Assembly (NCBI RefSeq): GCF_026239655.1
Contig: NZ_JAPIVO010000006.1
Span: 450,704 to 514,703, forward strand
From: Pedobacter sp. MR2016-24
GTDB lineage: Bacteria > Bacteroidota > Bacteroidia > Sphingobacteriales > Sphingobacteriaceae
Length of the DNA stretch: 64,000 nucleotides
Reading direction: 5' to 3'
Each line of letters starts with the position of its first letter. The first letter of the stretch is position 1. The notes beneath the pieces were generated by a model. The model saw only the letters and a list, made by a program, of their open reading frames with translations, was not told where the DNA came from and made no database searches. A program made the position numbers and the translations under genes. This document shows positions 26,493 to 34,240 of this stretch, one piece after another.

Positions 26493-26580
26493 TTAACGGT
26501 CATGAAGCTTGCATGGATGCAGGTTTCATTGTGTATATTTATTTAACGGTGATGAAGCTTGCACAATTGCAGGCTTCATC
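26493..26580. repeat. Two tandem hairpin units with 50-bp period
   Basis: Two 38-base copies (26493-26530 and 26543-26580) begin TTTAACGG, share ATGAAGCTTGCA and end CAGG(T/C)TTCAT, exactly 50 bases apart. Each is an inverted repeat of its own (GATGAAGC/GCTTCATC in the second). They lie inside the operon between the TIM-barrel and cytochrome genes. Possible roles are RNA processing, protection or partial attenuation. Confidence 0.75.
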
Positions 26581-26590
26581 ACCTATTACT

Positions 26591-27646
26591 CTAATTTAAG
26601 CCTAATATTTTCTTATTAAATGCCTCATCTGCTCCGGTAGATGCAAAGTCATCAAATGCTCTGGCTGTTACGGGTATGATATGCTTTTTAATAAATTCAG
26701 CGCCTTCTCTTGCACCTGTTTCCGAATCTTTTATGCAGCATTCCCATTCCATTACTGCCCAGCCCTGAAAATCATATTGGGCAAGTTTACTGAAAATAGT
26801 TTTAAAATCAACCTGACCATCGCCTGGCGAACGGTAACGTCCGGCACGGTTGGCCCAGCTTTGATATCCTCCGAATGTTCCCTGTCTTCCTGTAGCGTTA
26901 AATTCAGCATCTTTCACATGGAATGCTTTAATGCGCTCATGATAGAAATCTATATACTGAATATAGTCCAGTTGCTGCAATACGAAATGTGATGGGTCAT
27001 ATAACAAACATGCCCTTGGATGATTGTTTACCTTTTCAAGGAACATCTCATAAGTTACCCCATCAAATAAATCTTCGCCCGGATGGATTTCATAACAAAC
27101 ATCTACGCCGCATGCATCAAATTCATTCAAAATAGGCAACCAGCGTTTTGCAAGTTCCGTGAAACCAGCTTCAACCAATCCTTCCGGTCTTTGTGGCCAT
27201 GGATGGAACATATGCCATAATAGTGAACCGCTGAAGGTTGCATGTGCATTCAGTCCCAGATTTTGCGAAGCTTTTGCTGCATATTTTAATTGCTGCACTG
27301 CCCATTCTGTTCTTGCTTTCGGACTATTTCTTAGCTCTGCCGGTGCAAAACCGTCAAATACCTGGTCAAAAGCAGGGTTAACTGCAACCAGTTGTCCCTG
27401 TATATGCGTAGAAAGTTCAGTGATCTCTAAACCAAATGAATTTACCTTACCTTTTAATTCATCAGCATAAGTTTTACTTTCAGCGGCCTGCTTTAAATCA
27501 ATAAACCGATTATCTAAAGTCGGCATTTGTATGCCCTTAAACCCTAAGTCGGCCGCCCATTGGCAAATTCCTTCAAGAGAGTTGAAAGGAGCTTCATCTC
27601 CGATAAATTGTGCTAAAAAAACCGCTGGTCCTTTAAGTGTTGTCAT
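26591..27646 (-). CDS. Cytosolic sugar isomerase/epimerase-like TIM barrel
   Basis: A 351-residue xylose-isomerase-like protein without any export signal (MTTLKGPAVFLAQFIG), so cytosolic, unlike the three exported relatives in this cluster. Metal ligands are in CYEIHPGEDL, LYDPSHF, AFHVKDAE and VMEWECC. RAGRYRSPGDGQVDF is typical of the large-loop subgroup. It starts 5 bases after the cytosolic Gfo/Idh gene, and the two probably work together on the imported sugar, for example isomerising or epimerising a keto-sugar before or after reduction. Confidence 0.88.
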   Translation of the reverse strand: MTTLKGPAVFLAQFIGDEAPFNSLEGICQWAADLGFKGIQMPTLDNRFIDLKQAAESKTYADELKGKVNSFGLEITELSTHIQGQLVAVNPAFDQVFDGFAPAELRNSPKARTEWAVQQLKYAAKASQNLGLNAHATFSGSLLWHMFHPWPQRPEGLVEAGFTELAKRWLPILNEFDACGVDVCYEIHPGEDLFDGVTYEMFLEKVNNHPRACLLYDPSHFVLQQLDYIQYIDFYHERIKAFHVKDAEFNATGRQGTFGGYQSWANRAGRYRSPGDGQVDFKTIFSKLAQYDFQGWAVMEWECCIKDSETGAREGAEFIKKHIIPVTARAFDDFASTGADEAFNKKILGLN

Positions 27647-27651
27647 TTCCT

Positions 27652-28812
27652 TTATATTTTAAAATCCGACCATTTCTGATCCGACTGGCTCGAAGCCACA
27701 ACGTTTTCAATAAATGCCATTCCTCTTACGCCATCAGCTACATTCGGGAAATCCAGTTCAAATTCAGTAGGCTGTTCACCGTTCAATTTTGCACTTACTG
27801 TAGCTGCAAAATTTCTGTAGATATTGGCGAAGGCTTCAAGATATCCTTCAGGATGTCCACCTGGTACTCTGGTGTTGTGTTTAGCTACATCCGACAGGTA
27901 AGCCTGACCAGCTCTGTATACCTGAGCGGGCTGATCCAACCACTTCATCAATAAAGTATTTGGCTCCATCTGGTGCCATTCCAGGCCACCCTTTTCACCA
28001 TATACTTTAATCTTCAATGCATTTTCTTCTCCGGCTGCAATTTGGGAAGCAATGAGTACACCATTTGCACCATTGTCAAATTTCAGCAATACGTTGCCGT
28101 CATCATCCAGCCCTCTGCCTTCTACAACGATATTCAGATCAGCACACATTTTGCTGATCTTTAACCCTGAAATATATTCCGCCAGCTGTGCTGCATGCGT
28201 ACCAATATCCCCCATGCTGCCGCTCTTTCCACTTTTCTTAGGATCAGTTCTCCAGGCAGCGCCCGCATTTCCTTCCCGTTCTGTCAATGTACTCAACCAT
28301 CCCTGAGGATATTCCACCATTATTTTACGAATTGCACCAAGCATGCCATCCTTAACCATCTGGCGTGCTTGTTTTACCATAGGGTAGCCAGAGTAAGTAT
28401 GCGTCAGACATAAAGTAAGACCAGTTTCTTCCACCTTCTGTTGCAGCAATTTTGCTTCTTCAAGCGATAATGTAATAGGTTTTTCTATCACCACATTGAA
28501 GCCGTTTTCTAAGGCCATCATGGCCGGTTCAAAATGTGCAAAGTTTGGTGTTACGATCGTAACAAAGTCAATTCTTTTATCAGCAGGCAGGAGGCTTTCC
28601 TTTTCGAAAAGCTCCTGGTAGCTGGTATAGGCACGATCTTCATCAAGGAATAAGATCTTTCCGGATTCTTTTGCAACTTCAGGGTTAACACTAAGTGCAC
28701 CACAGCAAAGTTCAATCTGTCCATCTATGTTGGCGGCAATGCGGTGGACGGCGCCTATAAAAGCATCCTTACCACCGCCGATCATACCCATTCTTAATTT
28801 TCTATATCCCAT
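27652..28812 (-). CDS. Cytosolic Gfo/Idh/MocA oxidoreductase
   Basis: A 386-residue NAD(P)-dependent dehydrogenase without a signal peptide. Rossmann loop GMIGGGKDAFIG, the VVIEKPITLS motif with the catalytic Lys, and the C-terminal strand region HTYSGYPMVKQAR and GSMGDIGTHAAQL are typical. Its ATG overlaps the GMC stop by one base (TAATG), indicating tight translational coupling. The suggested role is reduction of an imported 3-keto-sugar to the ordinary aldose in the cytosol; the direction is inferred from context. Confidence 0.9.
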   Translation of the reverse strand: MGYRKLRMGMIGGGKDAFIGAVHRIAANIDGQIELCCGALSVNPEVAKESGKILFLDEDRAYTSYQELFEKESLLPADKRIDFVTIVTPNFAHFEPAMMALENGFNVVIEKPITLSLEEAKLLQQKVEETGLTLCLTHTYSGYPMVKQARQMVKDGMLGAIRKIMVEYPQGWLSTLTEREGNAGAAWRTDPKKSGKSGSMGDIGTHAAQLAEYISGLKISKMCADLNIVVEGRGLDDDGNVLLKFDNGANGVLIASQIAAGEENALKIKVYGEKGGLEWHQMEPNTLLMKWLDQPAQVYRAGQAYLSDVAKHNTRVPGGHPEGYLEAFANIYRNFAATVSAKLNGEQPTEFELDFPNVADGVRGMAFIENVVASSQSDQKWSDFKI

Positions 28813-30515
28813 TAAATATTTCCTTTTTTTAATTCAGTTACTGCGTAATCAGCCGCTCTTGCGGTTAATGCCATAAAAGTAAGTGAAGGATTCTGACATG
28901 CAATCGATGGCATGCATGAACCATCAGTCACGAATACGTTTTTCACTTCGTGCATCTGATTCCATTTATTCAATACAGATGTTTTCGGATCAAGACCCAT
29001 ACGTGCAGTACCCTGTTCGTGAATTGCCATACCCGGTGTTGAACCAGCATCATAGGTCTGGATATTTTTCATACCCGCTGCTTCCAGCATTTCTGCTGCA
29101 TCATTCATCATAGCGATACGCATTTTTTGCTCGTTTTCTTTGAACTCGCAATCAATCGCTAAAACATGCATGCCCCATTTATCTTTTTTGGTTTTGTCGA
29201 TGTAAACCCTGTTTTCATGGTATGGAAGCGATTCACCGAATCCACCTAATCCCATGTTCCAGACACCTGGCTGAGTCATCTGGTCTTTAAAGTCGCCGCC
29301 AAAAGCAAGTTCAGCAACATCTTTATGCCAGTTTGTTCTGCTCGCACCACCCTGATAACCAAAACCTCTTAAATAATCACGTTTGTCATTACCCATGTTC
29401 TGGTATCTTGGAATATAAATCCCGTTCGCCCGTCTGCCATAAGTATATTTATTCTCAAATCCTTCTGCTTCTCCGGTTGCACCAGTACGGAAATGATGAT
29501 CCATCAGGTTATGTCCCAATTCACCACTGCCATTACCTAAACCATTTGGATGCGCTTCAGAGGTAGAGTTCAGTAAAAGGAAAGTACTACCTAATGTAGA
29601 TCCGTTTACGAAAACAATTTTAGCAAAGAATTCGATGTTTTCTTTCGTTTCCGAATCAATTACCATTACTCCCGTTGCTTTCTGTGTATCCTTATCATAA
29701 ATGATATGATCAACCAGTGAGAAAGGACGTAAAGTGAGATTTCCTGTCGCTACAGCTGCCGGAAGGGTAGAAGATTGTGTGCTGAAGTAAGCGCCAAAAG
29801 GACAACCTCTGCTACATAAATTACGGTACTGACAGCTTCCTCTTCCACCATGGGGAACAGTAAGGTTTGCCGTACGGCCAATGGTCATGATTCTCTCTTT
29901 TTTCCAGTGGTCTTCGATACGTTTTTTTACAGATTTCTCTACAACGTTCATCTCCATTGGTGGCAGGAATTGTCCGTCAGGTAGTGCTGGCCAGTTTTCT
30001 GCCTGTCCGCTGATTCCAGCAAAACGCTCTACATAGTCATACCATTTTTCAAGGTCTTTATAACGGATTGGCCAGTCTACTCCATGACCATCTTTTTTAT
30101 TGTCTTCAAAATTCAGGTCGCTGAAACGGTAACTCTGACGACCCCACATTAACGATTTTCCACCTACGTGGAAACCACGGTACCAGTCAAAACGTTTTAC
30201 CTCAGTATACGGACATTCGAGGTCATTTACCCAAAAGCTTTCATTAAATTCCTGATACGGATAATCTCTTTTCTGTACCGGGTGTGTTCTCTTTTGTTCT
30301 TCGGTCAATTTTCCACGGTGTTCAAATTCCCATGGTTTTTTCATTGCCGTTGTATAGTCTTTTATATGCTCAACGTTTCTGCCTCTCTCAAGAAGCAGCA
30401 CTTTTAATCCTTTTTCAGTTAGTTCTTTTGCTGCCCAACCACCGCTAATTCCGGATCCTACAACAATAGCGTCATAAGTATTTTGTGCAGTTGCTTTTGT
30501 ATTTAAATTGCTCAT
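28812..30515 (-). CDS. GMC flavoprotein dehydrogenase, large subunit
   Basis: A 567-residue FAD-dependent GMC oxidoreductase. The dinucleotide motif is G20-S-G22-I-S-G25; the C-terminal motif HEQGTARMG and the active-site region PSIACQNPSLTF are present. C228-x5-C234-x3-C238 matches the Cys spacing that binds a [3Fe-4S] cluster in bacterial FAD glucose dehydrogenases. It has no signal peptide and presumably leaves the cell with the Tat-signalled small subunit encoded 13 bases upstream. The best guess is a periplasmic glucoside 3-dehydrogenase passing electrons to cytochrome c; gluconate or sorbitol oxidation are alternatives. Confidence 0.92.
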   Translation of the reverse strand: MSNLNTKATAQNTYDAIVVGSGISGGWAAKELTEKGLKVLLLERGRNVEHIKDYTTAMKKPWEFEHRGKLTEEQKRTHPVQKRDYPYQEFNESFWVNDLECPYTEVKRFDWYRGFHVGGKSLMWGRQSYRFSDLNFEDNKKDGHGVDWPIRYKDLEKWYDYVERFAGISGQAENWPALPDGQFLPPMEMNVVEKSVKKRIEDHWKKERIMTIGRTANLTVPHGGRGSCQYRNLCSRGCPFGAYFSTQSSTLPAAVATGNLTLRPFSLVDHIIYDKDTQKATGVMVIDSETKENIEFFAKIVFVNGSTLGSTFLLLNSTSEAHPNGLGNGSGELGHNLMDHHFRTGATGEAEGFENKYTYGRRANGIYIPRYQNMGNDKRDYLRGFGYQGGASRTNWHKDVAELAFGGDFKDQMTQPGVWNMGLGGFGESLPYHENRVYIDKTKKDKWGMHVLAIDCEFKENEQKMRIAMMNDAAEMLEAAGMKNIQTYDAGSTPGMAIHEQGTARMGLDPKTSVLNKWNQMHEVKNVFVTDGSCMPSIACQNPSLTFMALTARAADYAVTELKKGNI

Positions 30516-30528
30516 TTGTTTTTAAATT

Positions 30529-31170
30529 TTAAGTTGCCCAAACTCTTTGGCCAGGTTTAAGATCAGTATTGCCATCATAACGGCCAGGAATATCAAGATA
30601 TTCATACGCTTGTGTAGCGCCTATTTCTGAAGTGAAATAGCCTAATAAGGTTAAATCGCGTGCAATCGCAAAGAAATAGGGTGTACCATCTTTCTTTTCT
30701 TTCCCATCTATTGGTCTTCTGCTAACAGGTTTTGCTTTTTCGGCAGCTTGAATTTTTTCGTTTTCAATCTTCTGTGCAGCAATAGTTTCGTCCCTTAATT
30801 TACCAATTAACTGTTCACGCTCTTTTGGAGAGATTTTAGTAAATGAGTTCTTAAAATCTTTTTTTGAACGCTCTTCCAGATCTTCAAGTCCTTTTACGAA
30901 TGCTTCCTGTGCTTCCTTAGGATAACAGTCTTTAATCATCATAGCAATGAACGGGCCTACACCTGCAGCTTTTGCGCCTGGTGTCTTTGTCGTTGGGATG
31001 ATAGTATCAGCCACCTCTGTGATCATCTGATCCTGGTCAGCCGAAAATAAATTGGAACCTTTCTTGTCTGACGTCGTGTTACAGCTGTCAAGAAATACTC
31101 CGATCGTAGTTGCAGATAACGCGCCTCCTAATAAAAAGGCTACATTCCTGACTGCTTCTCTTCTATCCAT
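30529..31170 (-). CDS. Gluconate 2-dehydrogenase subunit 3-like small subunit
   Basis: A 213-residue partner of the GMC dehydrogenase. The N terminus MDRREAVRNVAFLLGG is Tat-like and ends in a lipobox-like LDSC, suggesting a folded, membrane-anchored lipoprotein that carries the large subunit across. The family body shows ITEVADTIIPTTKTPGA, a charged helical middle (KISPKERE) and the conserved end FFAIARDLTLLGYFTSEIGA. It is the first gene of the ten-gene operon, with an AT-rich leader of about 220 bases containing a palindrome. Confidence 0.9.
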   Translation of the reverse strand: MDRREAVRNVAFLLGGALSATTIGVFLDSCNTTSDKKGSNLFSADQDQMITEVADTIIPTTKTPGAKAAGVGPFIAMMIKDCYPKEAQEAFVKGLEDLEERSKKDFKNSFTKISPKEREQLIGKLRDETIAAQKIENEKIQAAEKAKPVSRRPIDGKEKKDGTPYFFAIARDLTLLGYFTSEIGATQAYEYLDIPGRYDGNTDLKPGQRVWAT

Positions 31171-31261
31171 ACTTTTATTTTGGTTATTTTGTTGTGTGTT
31201 CTTTTTACACTATTAGCTCTTAAAAATAGATATTATTATTACAATATCCCTACAAGTTAAG

Positions 31262-31279
31262 TGATATATTTGTATATCA
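31262..31279. promoter_or_regulatory. Palindrome upstream of the GMC operon, possible operator
   Basis: TGATATA (31262-31268), a TTTG spacer, TATATCA (31273-31279): a perfect 7-base-arm dyad about 90 bases upstream of the first operon gene, within an otherwise plain AT-rich gap (31171-31394). No regulator gene is adjacent. Confidence 0.35.
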
Positions 31280-31394
31280 TGTTTTTTGTTACACTTTGGA
31301 TTTATTCTAAATAAAGTCCTTGTAACAGGCCTTTTGTGCCTATAGATAAATGTTAATCCTATTGATGTCTAAGCGATTGCTCTGGGTTGAAGTA

Positions 31395-32315
31395 CTATTT
31401 TAACAAGGTATTTTTGACGTAATTGAAGCTTGTTGTAACACTGGTGTAAGGATCGATTTTAATCACATCCTGTTCCACAAAAATATACTCCAATCCTGAT
31501 AATTTTGCTGCTTTGAAAATTGATTTGAAGTCAATACTTCCCGTTCCAACTTCAACATAAACACTTTTATCTGCCTTATCCATATCTTTCACATGCCACA
31601 TTTTAAAACGACCCGGATGTTGTTTGAACATGGTGAGCGGATCCAGACCAGCATTTACTGCCCAGAACAGATCGAGTTCAAAACTAACCAGTTTCGGATC
31701 AGTTTCTTTTAGCAGTATCTCATAGCCGGTTAATCCATTACCCTGATCTTTGAATTCGAAATTGTGGTTGTGATAAGCCAGTTTCAGCTGATGCGTTTTG
31801 CATAATTCGGCTGCTCTGTTGAATTTAGCAGCAATCATTTTATAGTCATCCGCAGTGCCTGTTTGCCTGATGGTAGTTGGCAGTGCAGGAATGATAAAAT
31901 ACTGCTGACCAACCGTAGCTGCTGTTTCAATGTGACTTTTCAATACATCTTCATTGCCACCTGTTGTAAGGAAATCCGTGGCATTATAATGGCCACCCGG
32001 ACTAGTGATATTATAGTCGGACATTAGTGATTTGAAATCTTTGGCATCCAAACCCCAAAAACCTTTTGCCGCGTTAGGGCCTGCATAGCCGTAAAAAGTT
32101 TCTACCTGGTTGTAGCCGATTTTTGAAAGTTGTGCGATTACACCTTTCACATCTTTTGCTAATAAATCTCTTAGCGTGTAGAGTTGCAGACCAACTTTTT
32201 TGATTCCTGCAGAGTAATTTGTGTTTGCCAGTGCTGAAGCTAAGGCCGACTGGCTTAATAATGCTGCTGCCGCAGCGATACCTGTTTGCTGTAAAAAACT
32301 TCTTCTATTGGTCAT
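31395..32315 (-). CDS. Tat-exported sugar isomerase/epimerase-like TIM barrel (second paralogue)
   Basis: A 306-residue xylose-isomerase-like protein with a Tat-like signal (TNRRSFLQQTG, hydrophobic to about residue 30, ASALA). Metal ligands: AYHNHNFEF, ELDLFW, WHVKD, VEQD. It closely matches the operon's last gene (20807-21676), sharing VGLQLYTLR/IGLQLYSLR, KGFWGLDAKDFKSL and MWHVKDMDKA. It is separated from the GMC operon by 224 bases on the same strand and probably has its own promoter in the divergent region before the threonine dehydrogenase gene. Its role in keto-sugar handling is inferred. Confidence 0.85.
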   Translation of the reverse strand: MTNRRSFLQQTGIAAAAALLSQSALASALANTNYSAGIKKVGLQLYTLRDLLAKDVKGVIAQLSKIGYNQVETFYGYAGPNAAKGFWGLDAKDFKSLMSDYNITSPGGHYNATDFLTTGGNEDVLKSHIETAATVGQQYFIIPALPTTIRQTGTADDYKMIAAKFNRAAELCKTHQLKLAYHNHNFEFKDQGNGLTGYEILLKETDPKLVSFELDLFWAVNAGLDPLTMFKQHPGRFKMWHVKDMDKADKSVYVEVGTGSIDFKSIFKAAKLSGLEYIFVEQDVIKIDPYTSVTTSFNYVKNTLLK

Positions 32316-32456
32316 CTGATTAAATATGAGGTATCCTTATTTAACAAGTAAACGATAATAATGTTTAGACACGTATATAATAGGTTATAAAAATCCATTT
32401 TTTCTGTGCTACATAAATATAAACAAACAAATTTATATAGGTTTGTTGCGTTTTTT

Positions 32457-32464
32457 TAACTTTG
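32457..32464 (+). promoter_or_regulatory. -7 element before the threonine dehydrogenase gene
   Basis: TAACTTTG matches the Bacteroidota -7 element and lies 18 bases before the ATG at 32483, which would give a very short leader. No good TTTG is found 19-20 bases upstream. A facing TAAATTTG on the minus strand (32435-32428) could serve the divergent TIM-barrel gene. Confidence 0.45.
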
Positions 32465-32482
32465 CTAAAATCCAAATAATTC

Positions 32483-33433
32483 ATGACTGATAAAATACTA
32501 GTATTAGGTTCTAACGGACAGATCGGCACTGAGCTAGTGACCACTTTACGTAAGTTCTATGGCGAAGACAATGTCATCGCCTGCGATATCCGGAGACCTG
32601 ATTATGATATTAAGAATTCGGGTCCTTTCGAATTTGTTAATGTCCTGGAAAAAGAAACATTAAACACGATTTTCAACAAGTATAAGCCTACACAAGTTTA
32701 CCTTTTAGCTGCATTGTTATCTGCTACCGGAGAACAAAATCCAAAGCTGGCATGGGACCTGAATATGAATGGTCTGTTGAATATACTTGACCTTGCGATC
32801 GTTTATAAAACTGCAAAAGTTTACTGGCCTAGTTCGATAGCTGTATTCGGCCCGAATTCACCAAAAGATCAAACCTCACAATTCTGTGTGATGGACCCAA
32901 ATACTGTTTACGGAATCAGTAAACTGGCAGGGGAAAGATGGTGCGAGTATTATTTTCAGAAATTTGGTCTTGATGTAAGAAGTATCCGTTACCCGGGATT
33001 GATTAGCTGGAAGGCTGCACCAGGAGGGGGTACAACGGACTATGCGATTCATATTTTTCATGATGCCTTGAAAAAAGGAAGTTATGCGTCATTTCTGAAT
33101 GCAGAGACGGAATTGCCTATGATGTATATGGACGATGCGATCCGTGGTACTATTGAATTGATGGATGCACCTTCACAAAATATTTCTATCCGTTCCAGTT
33201 ATAACTTTGCTGGTGTAAGTTTTACCCCTGAAGTTTTAGCGACAGAAATCAGGAAACATATTCCTGATTTTACATTAACTTATACAGCGAATGATCCGCG
33301 ACAGGCTATCGCTGCCAGCTGGCCACGCTCTATTGATGATCAGTTTGCCATTAAAGACTGGGGATGGAAGCCGGAATTTGATCTGGCAAAGCTGACTGCT
33401 GATATGTTGAATAATTTAAAGAAAAGTAATTAG
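32483..33433 (+). CDS. L-threonine 3-dehydrogenase, extended-SDR type
   Basis: A 316-residue NAD-dependent epimerase/dehydratase-fold enzyme. The Rossmann loop GSNGQIG lies near residue 10, and the catalytic YxxxK is Y143-K147 in TVYGISKLAGE with Ser in WPSSIAVFG. The segment RYPGLISWKAAPGGGTTDYAIHIF is diagnostic of the short-chain threonine dehydrogenase of Bacteroidota and related bacteria, which oxidises threonine to 2-amino-3-ketobutyrate for conversion to glycine. It is followed after 22 bases by yebC. A UDP-sugar epimerase is the alternative but is less likely. Confidence 0.87.
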   Translation: MTDKILVLGSNGQIGTELVTTLRKFYGEDNVIACDIRRPDYDIKNSGPFEFVNVLEKETLNTIFNKYKPTQVYLLAALLSATGEQNPKLAWDLNMNGLLNILDLAIVYKTAKVYWPSSIAVFGPNSPKDQTSQFCVMDPNTVYGISKLAGERWCEYYFQKFGLDVRSIRYPGLISWKAAPGGGTTDYAIHIFHDALKKGSYASFLNAETELPMMYMDDAIRGTIELMDAPSQNISIRSSYNFAGVSFTPEVLATEIRKHIPDFTLTYTANDPRQAIAASWPRSIDDQFAIKDWGWKPEFDLAKLTADMLNNLKKSN

Positions 33434-33455
33434 GGTTAACCCTCAATAAAAGACA

Positions 33456-34181
33456 ATGGGAAGAGCATTTGAGTTCAGAAAAGAAAGAAAATTTAAACGT
33501 TGGGCTAAAATGGCCGTGCAGTTTACCCGTATAGGTAAGGAAATTGTAATGGCTGTAAAAGATGCGGGTCCAAATCCGGAAACCAATTCCCGCTTACGTA
33601 CAGCTATCCAAAACTCCAAGGCTGTAAATATGCCTAAGCATACCGTTGATGCAGCTATCAAACGTGCATCTAACAAAGATGAAAATGGCTATGAAGAGCA
33701 TGTTTATGAAGGATATGCACAACATGGTGTGGCCATTCTGATTGAAACTGCTACTGATAATACTAACAGAACCGTAGCTAACATACGCAGTTATTTTAGT
33801 AAAACCGGTGGTTCATTGGGCAAGACAGGTTCTCTCGATTTTATCTTTAACAGGAAATCTATTTTCAGGTTTCTGCCAGGTGAAAAAGACCTTGAAGAAC
33901 TGGAGTTCGAATTGATCGATGCTGGTTTGGAAGAGCTGTACCTGGAGTCTGACGAAGAAGGCAACGACATCGCTGTTGTTCAAACTGCTTTTGAAGATTT
34001 TGGCAAAATGCAAAAGATGCTTGAAGATCTTGGTTTTGAAATGAAAAGTGCCAAACTGGAGAGAATCTCTTTATCTACGACAGATATTACCGAAGAACAG
34101 GCTGTAGATGTAATTAAACTGATTGACAAACTTGAAGAAGATGATGATGTACAAGCTGTATATCACAATATGACGGAGTAA
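33456..34181 (+). CDS. YebC/PmpR-family regulator
   Basis: A 241-residue protein of the YebC/TACO1 family, described as DNA-binding regulators or, more recently, ribosome-associated factors easing translation of difficult sequences. Landmarks: basic N terminus RAFEFRKERKFKRWAKM (Bacteroidota variant), AGPNPETNSRLR, NMPKHTVDAAIKRA, YEGYAQHGVAILIE, TNRTVANIRS, GGSLGKTGSLDFIF and an acidic C terminus (DKLEEDDDVQAVYHNM). It probably shares the transcript of the threonine dehydrogenase gene and ends at a strong bidirectional terminator. Confidence 0.94.
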   Translation: MGRAFEFRKERKFKRWAKMAVQFTRIGKEIVMAVKDAGPNPETNSRLRTAIQNSKAVNMPKHTVDAAIKRASNKDENGYEEHVYEGYAQHGVAILIETATDNTNRTVANIRSYFSKTGGSLGKTGSLDFIFNRKSIFRFLPGEKDLEELEFELIDAGLEELYLESDEEGNDIAVVQTAFEDFGKMQKMLEDLGFEMKSAKLERISLSTTDITEEQAVDVIKLIDKLEEDDDVQAVYHNMTE

Positions 34182-34203
34182 GAAGAACTTTCGTTTCAAA
34201 GAG

Positions 34204-34240
34204 AAAAGGAGCAGTGATTTTAATCGCTGCTCCTTTTTTT
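34204..34240. terminator. Bidirectional terminator after yebC
   Basis: GGAGCAGTGATT (34208-34219) pairs with AATCGCTGCTCC (34222-34233), one G-U pair; an A-run lies left and seven T right. It serves the converging yebC and alpha/beta hydrolase genes. Confidence 0.88.

Noticed and set aside
26493..26580. Tandem repeat as CRISPR
   Set aside because: Only two units, a 12-base spacing, internal inverted repeats in each unit and no cas genes.
31264..31272. Plus-strand TATATTTG as a promoter
   Set aside because: No plus-strand gene follows for 1.2 kb and the neighbouring genes are on the minus strand; it is part of the dyad.
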